Below are positions 47,017-52,907 of a stretch of DNA of 52,907 nucleotides, one piece after another. The DNA is from a virus. The position numbers and the translations under genes were made by a program. The DNA is taken from IMG/VR virus record IMGVR_UViG_3300008111_000181, positions 1-52,907 of that record; one strand, 5' to 3'. The notes under the pieces were generated by a model. It made no database searches. It saw only the letters and a program-made list of their open reading frames with translations, and was not told the DNA's origin. Each line of letters starts with the position of its first letter. Within the stretch, counting starts at the first letter, position 1.

Positions 47017-48471
47017 TTAGATTACCGCCTGATGTTGAGTGATAGGGATATTAAAGGTGGTAACGCCGTCGCTAACCTTATCCTCTAGCATTTCTACTTT
47101 AGCCTCGTCGGTCTTAATTGAAAGTACCGCTAAGCCTAACTCCTCTGCGATATTATCGCGGTGAGTGTTGACTACCAACCGTACCGCCGAACGTTCCTCA
47201 TCACCTTCGAAGGAGTTGATGTAGTTGTATGTAGCGAACTCCATGCCGAAGGTTTTGGCGTTAGTTACGAACGCTACGAGCGAACGAGTTGAGATAGGAG
47301 TAACGAGCGTACCTTTATTGAACTCGTCGCGTAGTTGATTTGCCATTTCAACGAGCGCTCTATTCTTGAGTAACTTCTGCTCGATAGGCTTGTCGTATGG
47401 GAACGATAGTCTTATTGAGAATCGGTCTGCGAGTGCTTGGTTGAGTGGTCGAGTGCCACGATAGTCGGGGTTCATGTCACCGATAATCAATAGATTAGGG
47501 TGAGCCTTGATTACCTCGCCACCGTTTTCCATTAGTTGAATCTCACGACGATAATCGAGTAGTGAGAATATGAAAGTTAAGAATCGCTCGGGCGCGAAGT
47601 TAATCTCGTTAAATAGGAGTACGCCACCGTTACGAACTATCTCTGTAACTGCGCCGTCTTGCCACCTAAAGTGACCGTCGGGAGTTGGTATCCAACGACC
47701 GACTAGGTGAGAGGCTTCTAGCCCGATATGGCATGCGACGTTGAAGTACCTCATGCCTCGAGCGCTTGCGTACGCTTGAGCGCTCATAGTCTTACCGCTT
47801 CCTGCGTGACCTTCAATTAGAACGTTCATGCCGTTGGCGAGTGCGTGGTCGTACACCTGATAATCGGTTAAGCCGTCAACGACCTTGCGGTTGATGTAGG
47901 TATCTGCCCATTTCTTGTCGGGTACGCTTACCATAGCATTGACGAGCGCTTGGCTTGTCGTTGATACGGTTGGTCGTTCGATAACCTTAGTAGTGGTGGT
48001 TGCCACCTGTGCTACTTGCGCGATAGGCGTATCAACACCCTTCGCAATAGGCTTAATAGATACACCCTGATTACGTCGCTTGTCGGTGATGTAATCGTTG
48101 AGTGAGTTGTCGCCGATTTCTAGTCGAGCGATAAGACTACCTGCGACCTCATTGTGCGCCTCGGGCGCGGTTGCGGTAGGAGTGGTTTCAAGGGCATATA
48201 GCGCCTTGATACCGACGTTAGTGATTTGACCTAGTTTCATCATGTCGCGGTCGCGGTCGCTAATAACGACGGCGCATGGTTCATGAGAGATAGGGTTATT
48301 TGGTAGTTGTGTGAGTGATACTTGCTTCCACGCCTGACCTCGACCTTTCATGCCGTTCGATACGCGGTGGTATAGATATACCTCGGTATCGTCGGATAAG
48401 ATGAGTGTCTGCGCTTGGGCAGGTAATCCCTCGAGTTGGTCGTCTGATACGACGAGTAACGCGAGTGACAT
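47017..48471 (-). CDS. CobS/MoxR-like AAA+ ATPase
   Basis: 484 residues. After a 190-residue N-terminal part the AAA+ module shows Walker A EGHAGSGKTMSA, GRWIPTPDGHFRWQDGAV, Walker B GGVLLFNEINFAPE, and sensor GDMNPDYRGTRPLNQALADR, the pattern of CobS/MoxR ATPases. Cyanophages carry related cobS genes. Start ATG 48471 with AGGG upstream. The conserved promoter element at 48575-48603 drives it. With the VWA protein it forms a typical ATPase/VWA pair. Confidence 0.7.
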   Translation of the reverse strand: MSLALLVVSDDQLEGLPAQAQTLILSDDTEVYLYHRVSNGMKGRGQAWKQVSLTQLPNNPISHEPCAVVISDRDRDMMKLGQITNVGIKALYALETTPTATAPEAHNEVAGSLIARLEIGDNSLNDYITDKRRNQGVSIKPIAKGVDTPIAQVAQVATTTTKVIERPTVSTTSQALVNAMVSVPDKKWADTYINRKVVDGLTDYQVYDHALANGMNVLIEGHAGSGKTMSAQAYASARGMRYFNVACHIGLEASHLVGRWIPTPDGHFRWQDGAVTEIVRNGGVLLFNEINFAPERFLTFIFSLLDYRREIQLMENGGEVIKAHPNLLIIGDMNPDYRGTRPLNQALADRFSIRLSFPYDKPIEQKLLKNRALVEMANQLRDEFNKGTLVTPISTRSLVAFVTNAKTFGMEFATYNYINSFEGDEERSAVRLVVNTHRDNIAEELGLAVLSIKTDEAKVEMLEDKVSDGVTTFNIPITQHQAVI

Positions 48472-48895
48472 TTGTTCGGGTTTCCCTTCTTAATCGCCAT
48501 TGTTGGCTTAGTACCTATCTAAGCCTATTTCCGTATTTAATTCCACTTGCGAGCCTCATATTTTGATAACGAACTTATAACGATTTTCTCTCACTTATCC
48601 ACAACCCTCTCTATGCGCCCGACGGCGCGGTAATAGGGTTATCTCTTGTATATATAGAGAGAGAGTAAGGGGGGCGAACACTAGCCTTATTGCTTCTTAT
48701 CATATAGCCCACCCACTCTCTTAGCCGTAGGTCTGGCCTTACGCCTAATAAGCCTATCTCTCGTCGTGGCAGTAGCCTAACTCTCTCGGCTAGTCAAGCC
48801 GACACGCCGTTGCTCTCTTGTGATATGCGCCACAGCATTTCCGCGCCGAAGTTACTCGCGAGTAGCAACAGAATCAACGGGTGGCGGCAAACAAG
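48472..48895. other. Long intergenic region: promoter, leader, no gene seen
   Basis: About 420 bases without a convincing reading frame. 48575-48603 holds the conserved promoter/DnaA-box element, followed on the minus strand by a leader of about 100 bases. 48610-48890 has short hairpins (GCGCC-CGAC-GGCGC at 48616-48629) and no recognisable RNA gene. Confidence 0.5.
48575..48603 (-). promoter_or_regulatory. Conserved minus-strand promoter-like element with DnaA box (copy 1)
   Basis: On the minus strand: TGTGGA, 17 bases, TTATAA. The plus-strand TTATCCACA (48595-48603) is a perfect DnaA box. It lies about 100 bases before the AAA+ gene start. Three further copies with identical spacing occur at 50300, 51101 and 51746. 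Confidence 0.55.
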
Positions 48896-48932
48896 CAATA
48901 AGCCTACCGCCGAAGGAGCGGTAGGCTTATTG
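48896..48932. terminator. Hairpin terminator after the 48948 gene
   Basis: CAATAAGCCTACCGC pairs perfectly with GCGGTAGGCTTATTG (15 bp, 7-base loop), 15 bases after the stop of the minus-strand gene. The trailing sequence on that strand is moderately T-rich. Confidence 0.7.
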
Positions 48933-48947
48933 GTGAGAAAGGGGAAC

Positions 48948-49469
48948 TTAGCAGATAGAGAAGCCACCACAGTCCTGCAGGAAGTCTGCAAACTCTTTGA
49001 TGTTCTCCTCATTGAGCGGATAATGGCTTTCCCATGGTTCGGTCTTTCCGAAACCGCGACAGCCGTTACACGTTCCCTTCGTTCTACCTACTAAGAGTGC
49101 TATGTCCTCATCTAGGACTTTTTCAGGCATACCTGCCTCTACGCCAACCTTATCGGTTCTTATGCCAACGCCTTCGCATTGACGACAGGTATCCCACTCT
49201 AACTCCGCGATACGCTTATCGCGCTCTTTGATGTATGTGAGTGCGCTACCGTCGGCTAGAGATTCAAGAAGCAAATCTGCGAGCGCCAAGCACTCCTCAT
49301 GCGTTTTCAGGCCGTCGCCGTCGTTAGAGTGTCCATTTGGAACTCTATAGTGGAGAGTGCTATCTACCTCACAGCAGTACTCCCACAGAGGTCGCCACCA
49401 CCACACGTTATTGCGGAAATACTCACCGCGCTCGCTCTTAGGGTTATTACCCATTACGTCCATACCCAT
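48948..49469 (-). CDS. Conserved protein with DnaJ-type zinc-finger motifs
   Basis: 173 residues. MGMDVMGNNPKSERGEYFRN then NVWWWRPLWEYCCEV is a widely conserved start of unknown function found in phages and bacteria. CRQCEGVG and CNGCRGFG are DnaJ-like CxxCxGxG half-fingers. It is the last of a three-gene unit. Chaperone-like or RNA-related roles are guesses. Confidence 0.6.
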   Translation of the reverse strand: MGMDVMGNNPKSERGEYFRNNVWWWRPLWEYCCEVDSTLHYRVPNGHSNDGDGLKTHEECLALADLLLESLADGSALTYIKERDKRIAELEWDTCRQCEGVGIRTDKVGVEAGMPEKVLDEDIALLVGRTKGTCNGCRGFGKTEPWESHYPLNEENIKEFADFLQDCGGFSIC

Positions 49470-49471
49470 GA

Positions 49472-49702
49472 TTATCTTATCCTTTCCACTAAAACGTTAT
49501 TCCAACCGCGTTGTTTTTCCTCTAACTGTTGGTCTACTTGTAATACATCTAGTAAGGCTTCCTTAGCCTTGCTAGTGAGTATCTCGTCTGATACTCCTAT
49601 CGTTGCGTAGTTGAAGTATTCGTGCTCTTCCATATAGGTCACGAACTCGACACTAAAGGGAAACGCCTTGAAGGTCTTGCCGTTGATAACCTTAGTCGTC
49701 AT
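49472..49702 (-). CDS. Unknown small protein
   Basis: ATG 49702 is preferred to GTG 49711 because AGGTG lies at suitable distance. 76 residues, partly helical (KAKEALLDVLQVDQQLEEKQ). Overlaps the upstream gene by 11 bases. Function unknown. Confidence 0.5.
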   Translation of the reverse strand: MTTKVINGKTFKAFPFSVEFVTYMEEHEYFNYATIGVSDEILTSKAKEALLDVLQVDQQLEEKQRGWNNVLVERIR

Positions 49703-50225
49703 TAGATTCACCTAAGACTTTCTCGATTACCGTCTTGAACTTTTCCACGTCCATATCCTCATCAAGCATGTCTAGTGGATTGAACTTGCCGAACATTTGT
49801 GCGTGTGCGTTAGGACGAAAGACTAGGCTTATGTCCTCGGGAATATCTATCTCGAAGTTTTCTGATATTTTTCCAGTTACGCCTAATAAGGCTAGTAGCG
49901 GATTGAAAGCCCCAACTCCCCAACAAGTATGGATAGCGGTAGATAGTGCGTACATGTCGTCCTCGCTAGGCTTATCGTTAGTGTTGATAGATTCCATAGC
50001 GGTATTGGCGAGCACATTGACGAGCCTCGCAGAGAACTCCTCGTCCTCTTTGAACACTTGGCACATGATAGCCGAGCGAAGTCGGCCGTCTGATAGTCCT
50101 GTCGTTCCATTAGGAAGTCGGAACTCTTCACCGCTTTCTGCCTCACTCATAGTTGGAGTAAGATGAACTGCGGTCATAATCTCTGAGAAGCGGTATTTCC
50201 GTTCCTCGGTTGTCATTTTAGACAT
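49692..50225 (-). CDS. Unknown protein
   Basis: 177 residues from ATG 50225 with GGGGAGAAT upstream. Helical N-terminus (TTEERKYRFSEIMTAVHL), followed by a conserved-looking LPNGTTGLSDGRLRSAI, and an acidic end. First gene behind promoter copy 2. No family recognised. Confidence 0.5.
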   Translation of the reverse strand: MSKMTTEERKYRFSEIMTAVHLTPTMSEAESGEEFRLPNGTTGLSDGRLRSAIMCQVFKEDEEFSARLVNVLANTAMESINTNDKPSEDDMYALSTAIHTCWGVGAFNPLLALLGVTGKISENFEIDIPEDISLVFRPNAHAQMFGKFNPLDMLDEDMDVEKFKTVIEKVLGESNDD

Positions 50226-50299
50226 ATTCTCCCCTTTCTTGAGAGTGCTCTCACTCTACTACGGCGGTGGCGCGGTAACAAGGATTCTCTATAACAGAT

Positions 50300-50328
50300 A
50301 TATAACGATTCTCTTATAGTTATCCACA
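50300..50328 (-). promoter_or_regulatory. Conserved minus-strand promoter-like element with DnaA box (copy 2)
   Basis: Minus strand TGTGGA, 17 bases, TTATAT. The plus-strand DnaA-box TTATCCACA is at 50320-50328. It lies about 70 bases before ATG 50225 and 15 bases from the inverted-repeat module. Confidence 0.6.
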
Positions 50329-50342
50329 GGACGAGCGATAAG

Positions 50343-50426
50343 GTTTGTGTTGGGCTTGCTTGGCGCTTGGCAGGCAGGCCTGCCAAGCAATAAAGCTACT
50401 AATAGCCAAGCAAGCCCAACACAAAC
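50343..50426. repeat. Structured inverted-repeat module 1
   Basis: Outer arms of 22 bases (50343-50364 and 50405-50426) pair perfectly; their first 12 bases are GTTTGTGTTGGG. Directly after the left arm comes a 10-bp hairpin (50365-50388, GCTTGGCAGG/CCTGCCAAGC, loop CAGG), then 16 unpaired bases. The same plan with other inner sequences recurs at 51139 and 51781. Confidence 0.8.
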
Positions 50427-50431
50427 AAAAT

Positions 50432-50461
50432 AGCCCTAGCGCTTGCGCACTAGGGCTTTTT
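50432..50461. terminator. Terminator hairpin between minus-strand units
   Basis: AGCCCTAG / CTAGGGCT with an inner CGC-TTG-CGC. It has a T-run on the plus side and ATTTTG on the minus side, so it works in both directions. It lies between the 50517 gene and module 1. Confidence 0.75.
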
Positions 50462-50463
50462 GT

Positions 50464-50502
50464 AGACTAGCGGGAGAAAGTAGTCGAAACGACCGCTAGT
50501 CT
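50464..50502. repeat. Second hairpin after the 50517 gene
   Basis: AGACTAGCGG (50464-50473) pairs with CCGCTAGTCT (50493-50502). Directly behind the stop codon lies a further TTAGTC-GGGG-GACTAA at 50505-50520. Together with the terminator they stack three hairpins after this gene. Confidence 0.6.
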
Positions 50503-50516
50503 TATTAGTCGGGGGA

Positions 50517-51002
50517 CTAATCCTGTTCCGATACCTCTACTTCGAGGTTGTCGGTGATGAAATCGTCAAGGTCACCGTAGATGTCACCCTTGAAGTAACC
50601 AGCCTCGCCTTGGGATTCCACGTCGAAACTGATACGTACGTTGCTGATATTGAAATCGTCCCATACGGACTGCTTTGCTGACTCCTCGTCGTCCGCTTCA
50701 ATATCGTTGATTGTAAACAATTCGTCGCCCATGAAGTTGACGGTTGCTGTGTACTTGACACTAAGGTTGTCAATGGTGCTCCAATCGAGTTGTGAAGCAA
50801 GGTTATTGTAGAGTCCGACCGCATAGTCTTCCTCCATGTTACCTTCACGTACTTCTGACTTGAAGGTTGTTTCTACCACATTTGATATGCGGTTAGATGT
50901 GTATTTGTTCGCTAAGTCGGTGGCGATAGTCTTAGCCTCTGCCACCTTCTCTTGAACGTCGCTGTCGGTGTAGATGTTCACACCGTCGGGCGTTGTAATC
51001 AC
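50517..51002 (-). CDS. Unknown acidic protein
   Basis: GTG 51002 with GGGGG about 10 bases upstream; 161 residues. Beta-rich C-terminal half (KYTATVNFMGDELFTINDIE, VRISFDVESQGEAG) with repeated acidic turns, possibly a small beta-sandwich. Single-gene unit with own promoter copy 3 and terminators. No family recognised. Confidence 0.55.
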   Translation of the reverse strand: MITTPDGVNIYTDSDVQEKVAEAKTIATDLANKYTSNRISNVVETTFKSEVREGNMEEDYAVGLYNNLASQLDWSTIDNLSVKYTATVNFMGDELFTINDIEADDEESAKQSVWDDFNISNVRISFDVESQGEAGYFKGDIYGDLDDFITDNLEVEVSEQD

Positions 51003-51100
51003 TTGGGTATGTCCCCCTTTGTCTCTTGTAAGAGGCTTTCTCTTACATAGGCTAATCTAATATAAGACTGCAGTAATCTCTACTTACATTGGTAAATATT

Positions 51101-51129
51101 TGATAACAATTCCAGGGAAGTTATCCACA
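51101..51129 (-). promoter_or_regulatory. Conserved minus-strand promoter-like element with DnaA box (copy 3)
   Basis: Minus strand TGTGGA, 17 bases, TTATCA. DnaA-box TTATCCACA at 51121-51129. About 95 bases before GTG 51002. Confidence 0.55.
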
Positions 51130-51138
51130 GGCGGCAGA

Positions 51139-51221
51139 GTTTGTGTTGGGCTGGCTGGCTATCTACTAAAGCATTAGTAGATAGAGATAAGTAATAGCCA
51201 GCCAGCCAGCCCAACACAAAC
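51139..51221. repeat. Structured inverted-repeat module 2
   Basis: Outer arms 51139-51160 and 51200-51221 are perfectly complementary over 22 bases, again with GTTTGTGTTGGG outside. The inner hairpin ATCTACTAA-AGCA-TTAGTAGAT (51161-51182) follows the left arm without gap, then 17 unpaired bases. Confidence 0.8.
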
Positions 51222-51226
51222 AAAAA

Positions 51227-51247
51227 CCCCCGTGCTTGGCACGGGGG
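51227..51247 (-). terminator. Rho-independent terminator of the 51263 gene
   Basis: CCCCCGTGC/GCACGGGGG with a 3-base loop, followed on the minus strand by TTTTT. Canonical. It lies 16 bases after the stop codon. Confidence 0.85.
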
Positions 51248-51262
51248 CATTTGCTAGGCTTA

Positions 51263-51658
51263 TTACAGCCATTGACTTACAGATTTATACACAGATGCTG
51301 GAACGCTCTGCTCGTTGGTCATACCCAACAACTTGATAGTCCTACCAAGTTCTTCGTAATCACTATCGTGATACATACCTGCTGGTCGGTCAGGTCGGTC
51401 AGGTGAAGCAGGAATAACAGCCTTATCAACAACGAACTCAATTTCTAGTGTGTTGTTCCAATGACGGAAACAGGTGTTCTTTACTTCCAACTTACCTTGC
51501 TTGGCTAACGCAACTACCTTCTCGGCAAACTTTGCGTTATCCTTCTCATACTTGTCCTCTGCCTTCTTGTATTCGGCACGGAACTTGTCTTGCTCAGCAA
51601 GACGACTCTTGAGTGCGTCCATTAGGACTACTCTATCTACCTTTATGGTGGTTGCCAT
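51263..51658 (-). CDS. Unknown protein with coiled-coil N-terminus
   Basis: 131 residues from ATG 51658 with AAAGGGG upstream. Residues about 15-50 form a charged coiled coil (EQDKFRAEYKKAEDKYEKDN). The C-terminal part is beta-like with a PDRPDRP repeat (in DNA, a GGTCGGTCA duplication at about 51383-51402). Single-gene unit. No family recognised. Confidence 0.55.
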   Translation of the reverse strand: MATTIKVDRVVLMDALKSRLAEQDKFRAEYKKAEDKYEKDNAKFAEKVVALAKQGKLEVKNTCFRHWNNTLEIEFVVDKAVIPASPDRPDRPAGMYHDSDYEELGRTIKLLGMTNEQSVPASVYKSVSQWL

Positions 51659-51745
51659 AAAAGCCCCTTTCTCTTGTATCGGTATCTCCGATAGGACTAT
51701 CTAATCATTTCTTGTTATCTATCTCAAGCGTAGTAGGTATCTTTT

Positions 51746-51774
51746 GTATAACGATTTCTTTGGAGTTATCCACA
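51746..51774 (-). promoter_or_regulatory. Conserved minus-strand promoter-like element with DnaA box (copy 4)
   Basis: Minus strand TGTGGA, 17 bases, TTATAC. DnaA-box TTATCCACA at 51766-51774. About 80 bases before ATG 51658. A second candidate pair TTGAGA-N17-TTAGAT lies between it and the gene. Confidence 0.55.
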
Positions 51775-51780
51775 GGCAGA

Positions 51781-51860
51781 TGTTTGTGTTGGGGCTTTAT
51801 ATATGGGCAGGAAAGACAACTACCCTGCCCATAAGCGCATATAAAGCCCCAACACAAACA
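51781..51860. repeat. Structured inverted-repeat module 3
   Basis: Outer arms 51781-51802 and 51839-51860 are perfectly complementary over 22 bases and contain GTTTGTGTTGGG. The inner hairpin ATGGGCAGG/CCTGCCCAT (51803-51832, 12-base loop) follows the left arm without gap; 6 bases stay unpaired. Confidence 0.8.
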
Positions 51861-51862
51861 AG

Positions 51863-51890
51863 AGAGCCCCCCGCTGGGTGCGGGGGGCTC
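51863..51890. terminator. Hairpin terminator after the DUF932 gene
   Basis: GAGCCCCCCGC pairs with GCGGGGGGCTC around a short loop, 15 bases after the stop of the minus-strand gene. The T-run is weak (TCTTGTTTG), but the stem is very strong. Confidence 0.7.
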
Positions 51891-51904
51891 GGGGGCGTTA
51901 CGCG

Positions 51905-52907
51905 TTACGCGTTAGCGAATTCGCGGACCGCGGATAGAATGCGTGCCTTTTCGGCATTTACCATGGCGTCAAATCCGCTAGCAGCAGCCTTGATTGCCTC
52001 GCCATTGGCGGTGCGTGAAGGGCGGAAATAATCTAGGCGCTCAGTTAGCGCATTAAGCGCACCCCATGCAGTCCCGCGGATTCCGTCCTGAGTAGGCGCC
52101 TTGAAATATAGGTCATTCAAGACGTCGATTTTTTGCGCATGCTTAGTGACAGTGCCTTTTGGCGCATTATCATCAAGCGGATATATAGCGGTGAGCAACT
52201 TACCCCATTGCACATTGTCAACTGGTGTTTCGAATAAGGCTTGCGCCATAGTTTCGAATTCATCCATGTGATTGAATGTTAGGCCTAGCACACGGCGGGC
52301 CTCAGCGACGCGTCCCTCAACTTTTAAAGTGTGACGCACTTTAAAAGATTGCTTAGTGGACTTTAGCGCCATGTTCAGCGTGTTTTGGCATACGACGCGC
52401 ACGGGCGTGATTGACGCCTGCACACTGGCGCTACCGTCATGTGAAGAGTGCACCAATAAATAAGTGACGGTCTTATCAGCGACGCCTTGCGGGTCTAGAA
52501 TAAATTCGCGTGGCACAACTAGGCTACCGAATACAATTCGGCCGTCCTTGATTGAGCCAGCGGATTCCCATTTGGCGCCACCGTCCAAAATATTATCGCC
52601 AAAATTGAAGAGGTCCTCATTTTGGAATACGGAATAGCGGTCACCTACGACGGAAAGCACATCAGCGCCAGCGTCGACGGGATTAGTACGCACAACATAG
52701 TTGAGCGCGGATTTAGTACGATACCCTGCAGGATAGATGACTGGCTCAAGACGTACATTCCAGTCATTTAGCAATGCGCCCTTGAGCATGTCCGCGGTAG
52801 TAATATCCGCGTCCACGTCAAAAGTTGCATTTGCTAACCCATGCCATGCAGGAGCGCCACGTAGGGCAAAAGCAACTTGCCCGTTTTCGTGAGTTTCGAG
52901 GTTATGA
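51905..52907 (-). CDS. DUF932 phage/plasmid-like protein (5' end outside window)
   Basis: At least 334 residues; the frame is open to the window end, with in-frame HNLETHENGQVAFALRG and APAWHGLAN before an internal GTG at 52816, so the true start lies beyond 52907. The region with YRTKSALNYVVRTNP, GDRYSVFQNEDLFNF, and PVRVVCQNTLNMAL is the DUF932/TIGR03299 signature found in phages and plasmids. Its role is unknown; early expression is likely. Confidence 0.8.
   Translation of the reverse strand, partial: HNLETHENGQVAFALRGAPAWHGLANATFDVDADITTADMLKGALLNDWNVRLEPVIYPAGYRTKSALNYVVRTNPVDAGADVLSVVGDRYSVFQNEDLFNFGDNILDGGAKWESAGSIKDGRIVFGSLVVPREFILDPQGVADKTVTYLLVHSSHDGSASVQASITPVRVVCQNTLNMALKSTKQSFKVRHTLKVEGRVAEARRVLGLTFNHMDEFETMAQALFETPVDNVQWGKLLTAIYPLDDNAPKGTVTKHAQKIDVLNDLYFKAPTQDGIRGTAWGALNALTERLDYFRPSRTANGEAIKAAASGFDAMVNAEKARILSAVREFANA

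Noticed and set aside
48794-49012. 72-codon minus-strand frame in the long intergenic region
   Set aside because: It overlaps the end of the conserved 48948 gene and runs through the terminator hairpin; composition is not protein-like.
48575-51774. A proven replication origin at the DnaA boxes
   Set aside because: The boxes are scattered singly before genes with exact promoter-like spacing, not clustered beside an AT-rich unwinding region, so an origin is only one option.
50226-51904. CRISPR-like array formed by the repeated GTTTGTGTTGGG arms
   Set aside because: The copies are 600-800 bases apart, flank genes, and form inverted, not direct, repeats; there are no regular spacers or cas1/cas2 genes.

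Overview
This window is part of a phage genome (or prophage-like contig) with a contractile (myovirus-type) tail. The host is probably an actinobacterium: the window carries a WhiB-like Fe-S regulator, a monomeric B12-dependent ribonucleotide reductase, an MSMEG_6728-like protein, many apparently leaderless start sites and several families common in actinobacteriophages. The sequence looks moderately AT-rich, so a low-GC (for example freshwater or marine planktonic) actinobacterium is a reasonable guess, but only an inference. No capsid, portal, terminase or clear endolysin gene is present, so the window is partial.

Layout. (1) 1-12089, plus strand: the tail module in T4/P2-like order. It runs sheath end, tube, assembly chaperone with a probable +1 frameshift, tape measure with a lysozyme-like domain, tube initiator/hub, LysM-like gp53, gp27/gpD hub, gp5-like spike, gp25 wedge, baseplate J/gp6, then a gpI-like/receptor-binding gene whose frame is broken. 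(2) 12102-20355: small membrane protein, acidic protein, winged-helix protein and a replication operon (DnaC-like loader, SWIM zinc finger, DnaB helicase, primase, HAD phosphatase, dNMP kinase, SF2 helicase). (3) 20349-21108: tRNA-Asn, tRNA-Gly and tRNA-Gln around a PduO-type cobalamin adenosyltransferase gene. (4) 21151-31599: small regulators, SSB-like protein, DNA polymerase A, RecA, two resolvase-like nucleases, WhiB, Cas4-like nuclease, an HslV/proteasome-like Ntn hydrolase, SpoVS-like protein and Hsp20. (5) 31809-38338: metallophosphoesterase, a cassette of eleven small unknown genes, a nucleotidyltransferase and a HAD-like protein. (6) 38335-42477: TIM-barrel-like protein, class II RNR (nrdJ) and a coupled secreted DUF4430-like protein. 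(7) A bidirectional terminator at 42489-42527 marks the strand switch. From there to the end all genes are on the minus strand: many tiny Cys-rich proteins, a CobT-like VWA plus CobS/MoxR-like AAA+ pair, and a DUF932 protein that runs off the window.

Two themes stand out. First, several genes converge on vitamin B12: cobalamin adenosyltransferase, AdoCbl-dependent RNR, a transcobalamin-C-like (DUF4430) exported protein translationally coupled to the RNR, and a CobS/CobT-like pair. Together they could scavenge, adenosylate and use the RNR cofactor during infection. Second, the minus-strand region repeats one intergenic design. Three intergenic regions carry a terminator, then a 22-bp inverted repeat whose outer 12 bp are conserved and whose inner part differs but stays complementary, enclosing a further hairpin. 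These three and a fourth region carry a TGTGGA-N17-TTATNN promoter-like element that contains a perfect DnaA-box sequence. I do not recognise this repeated element from any described system.
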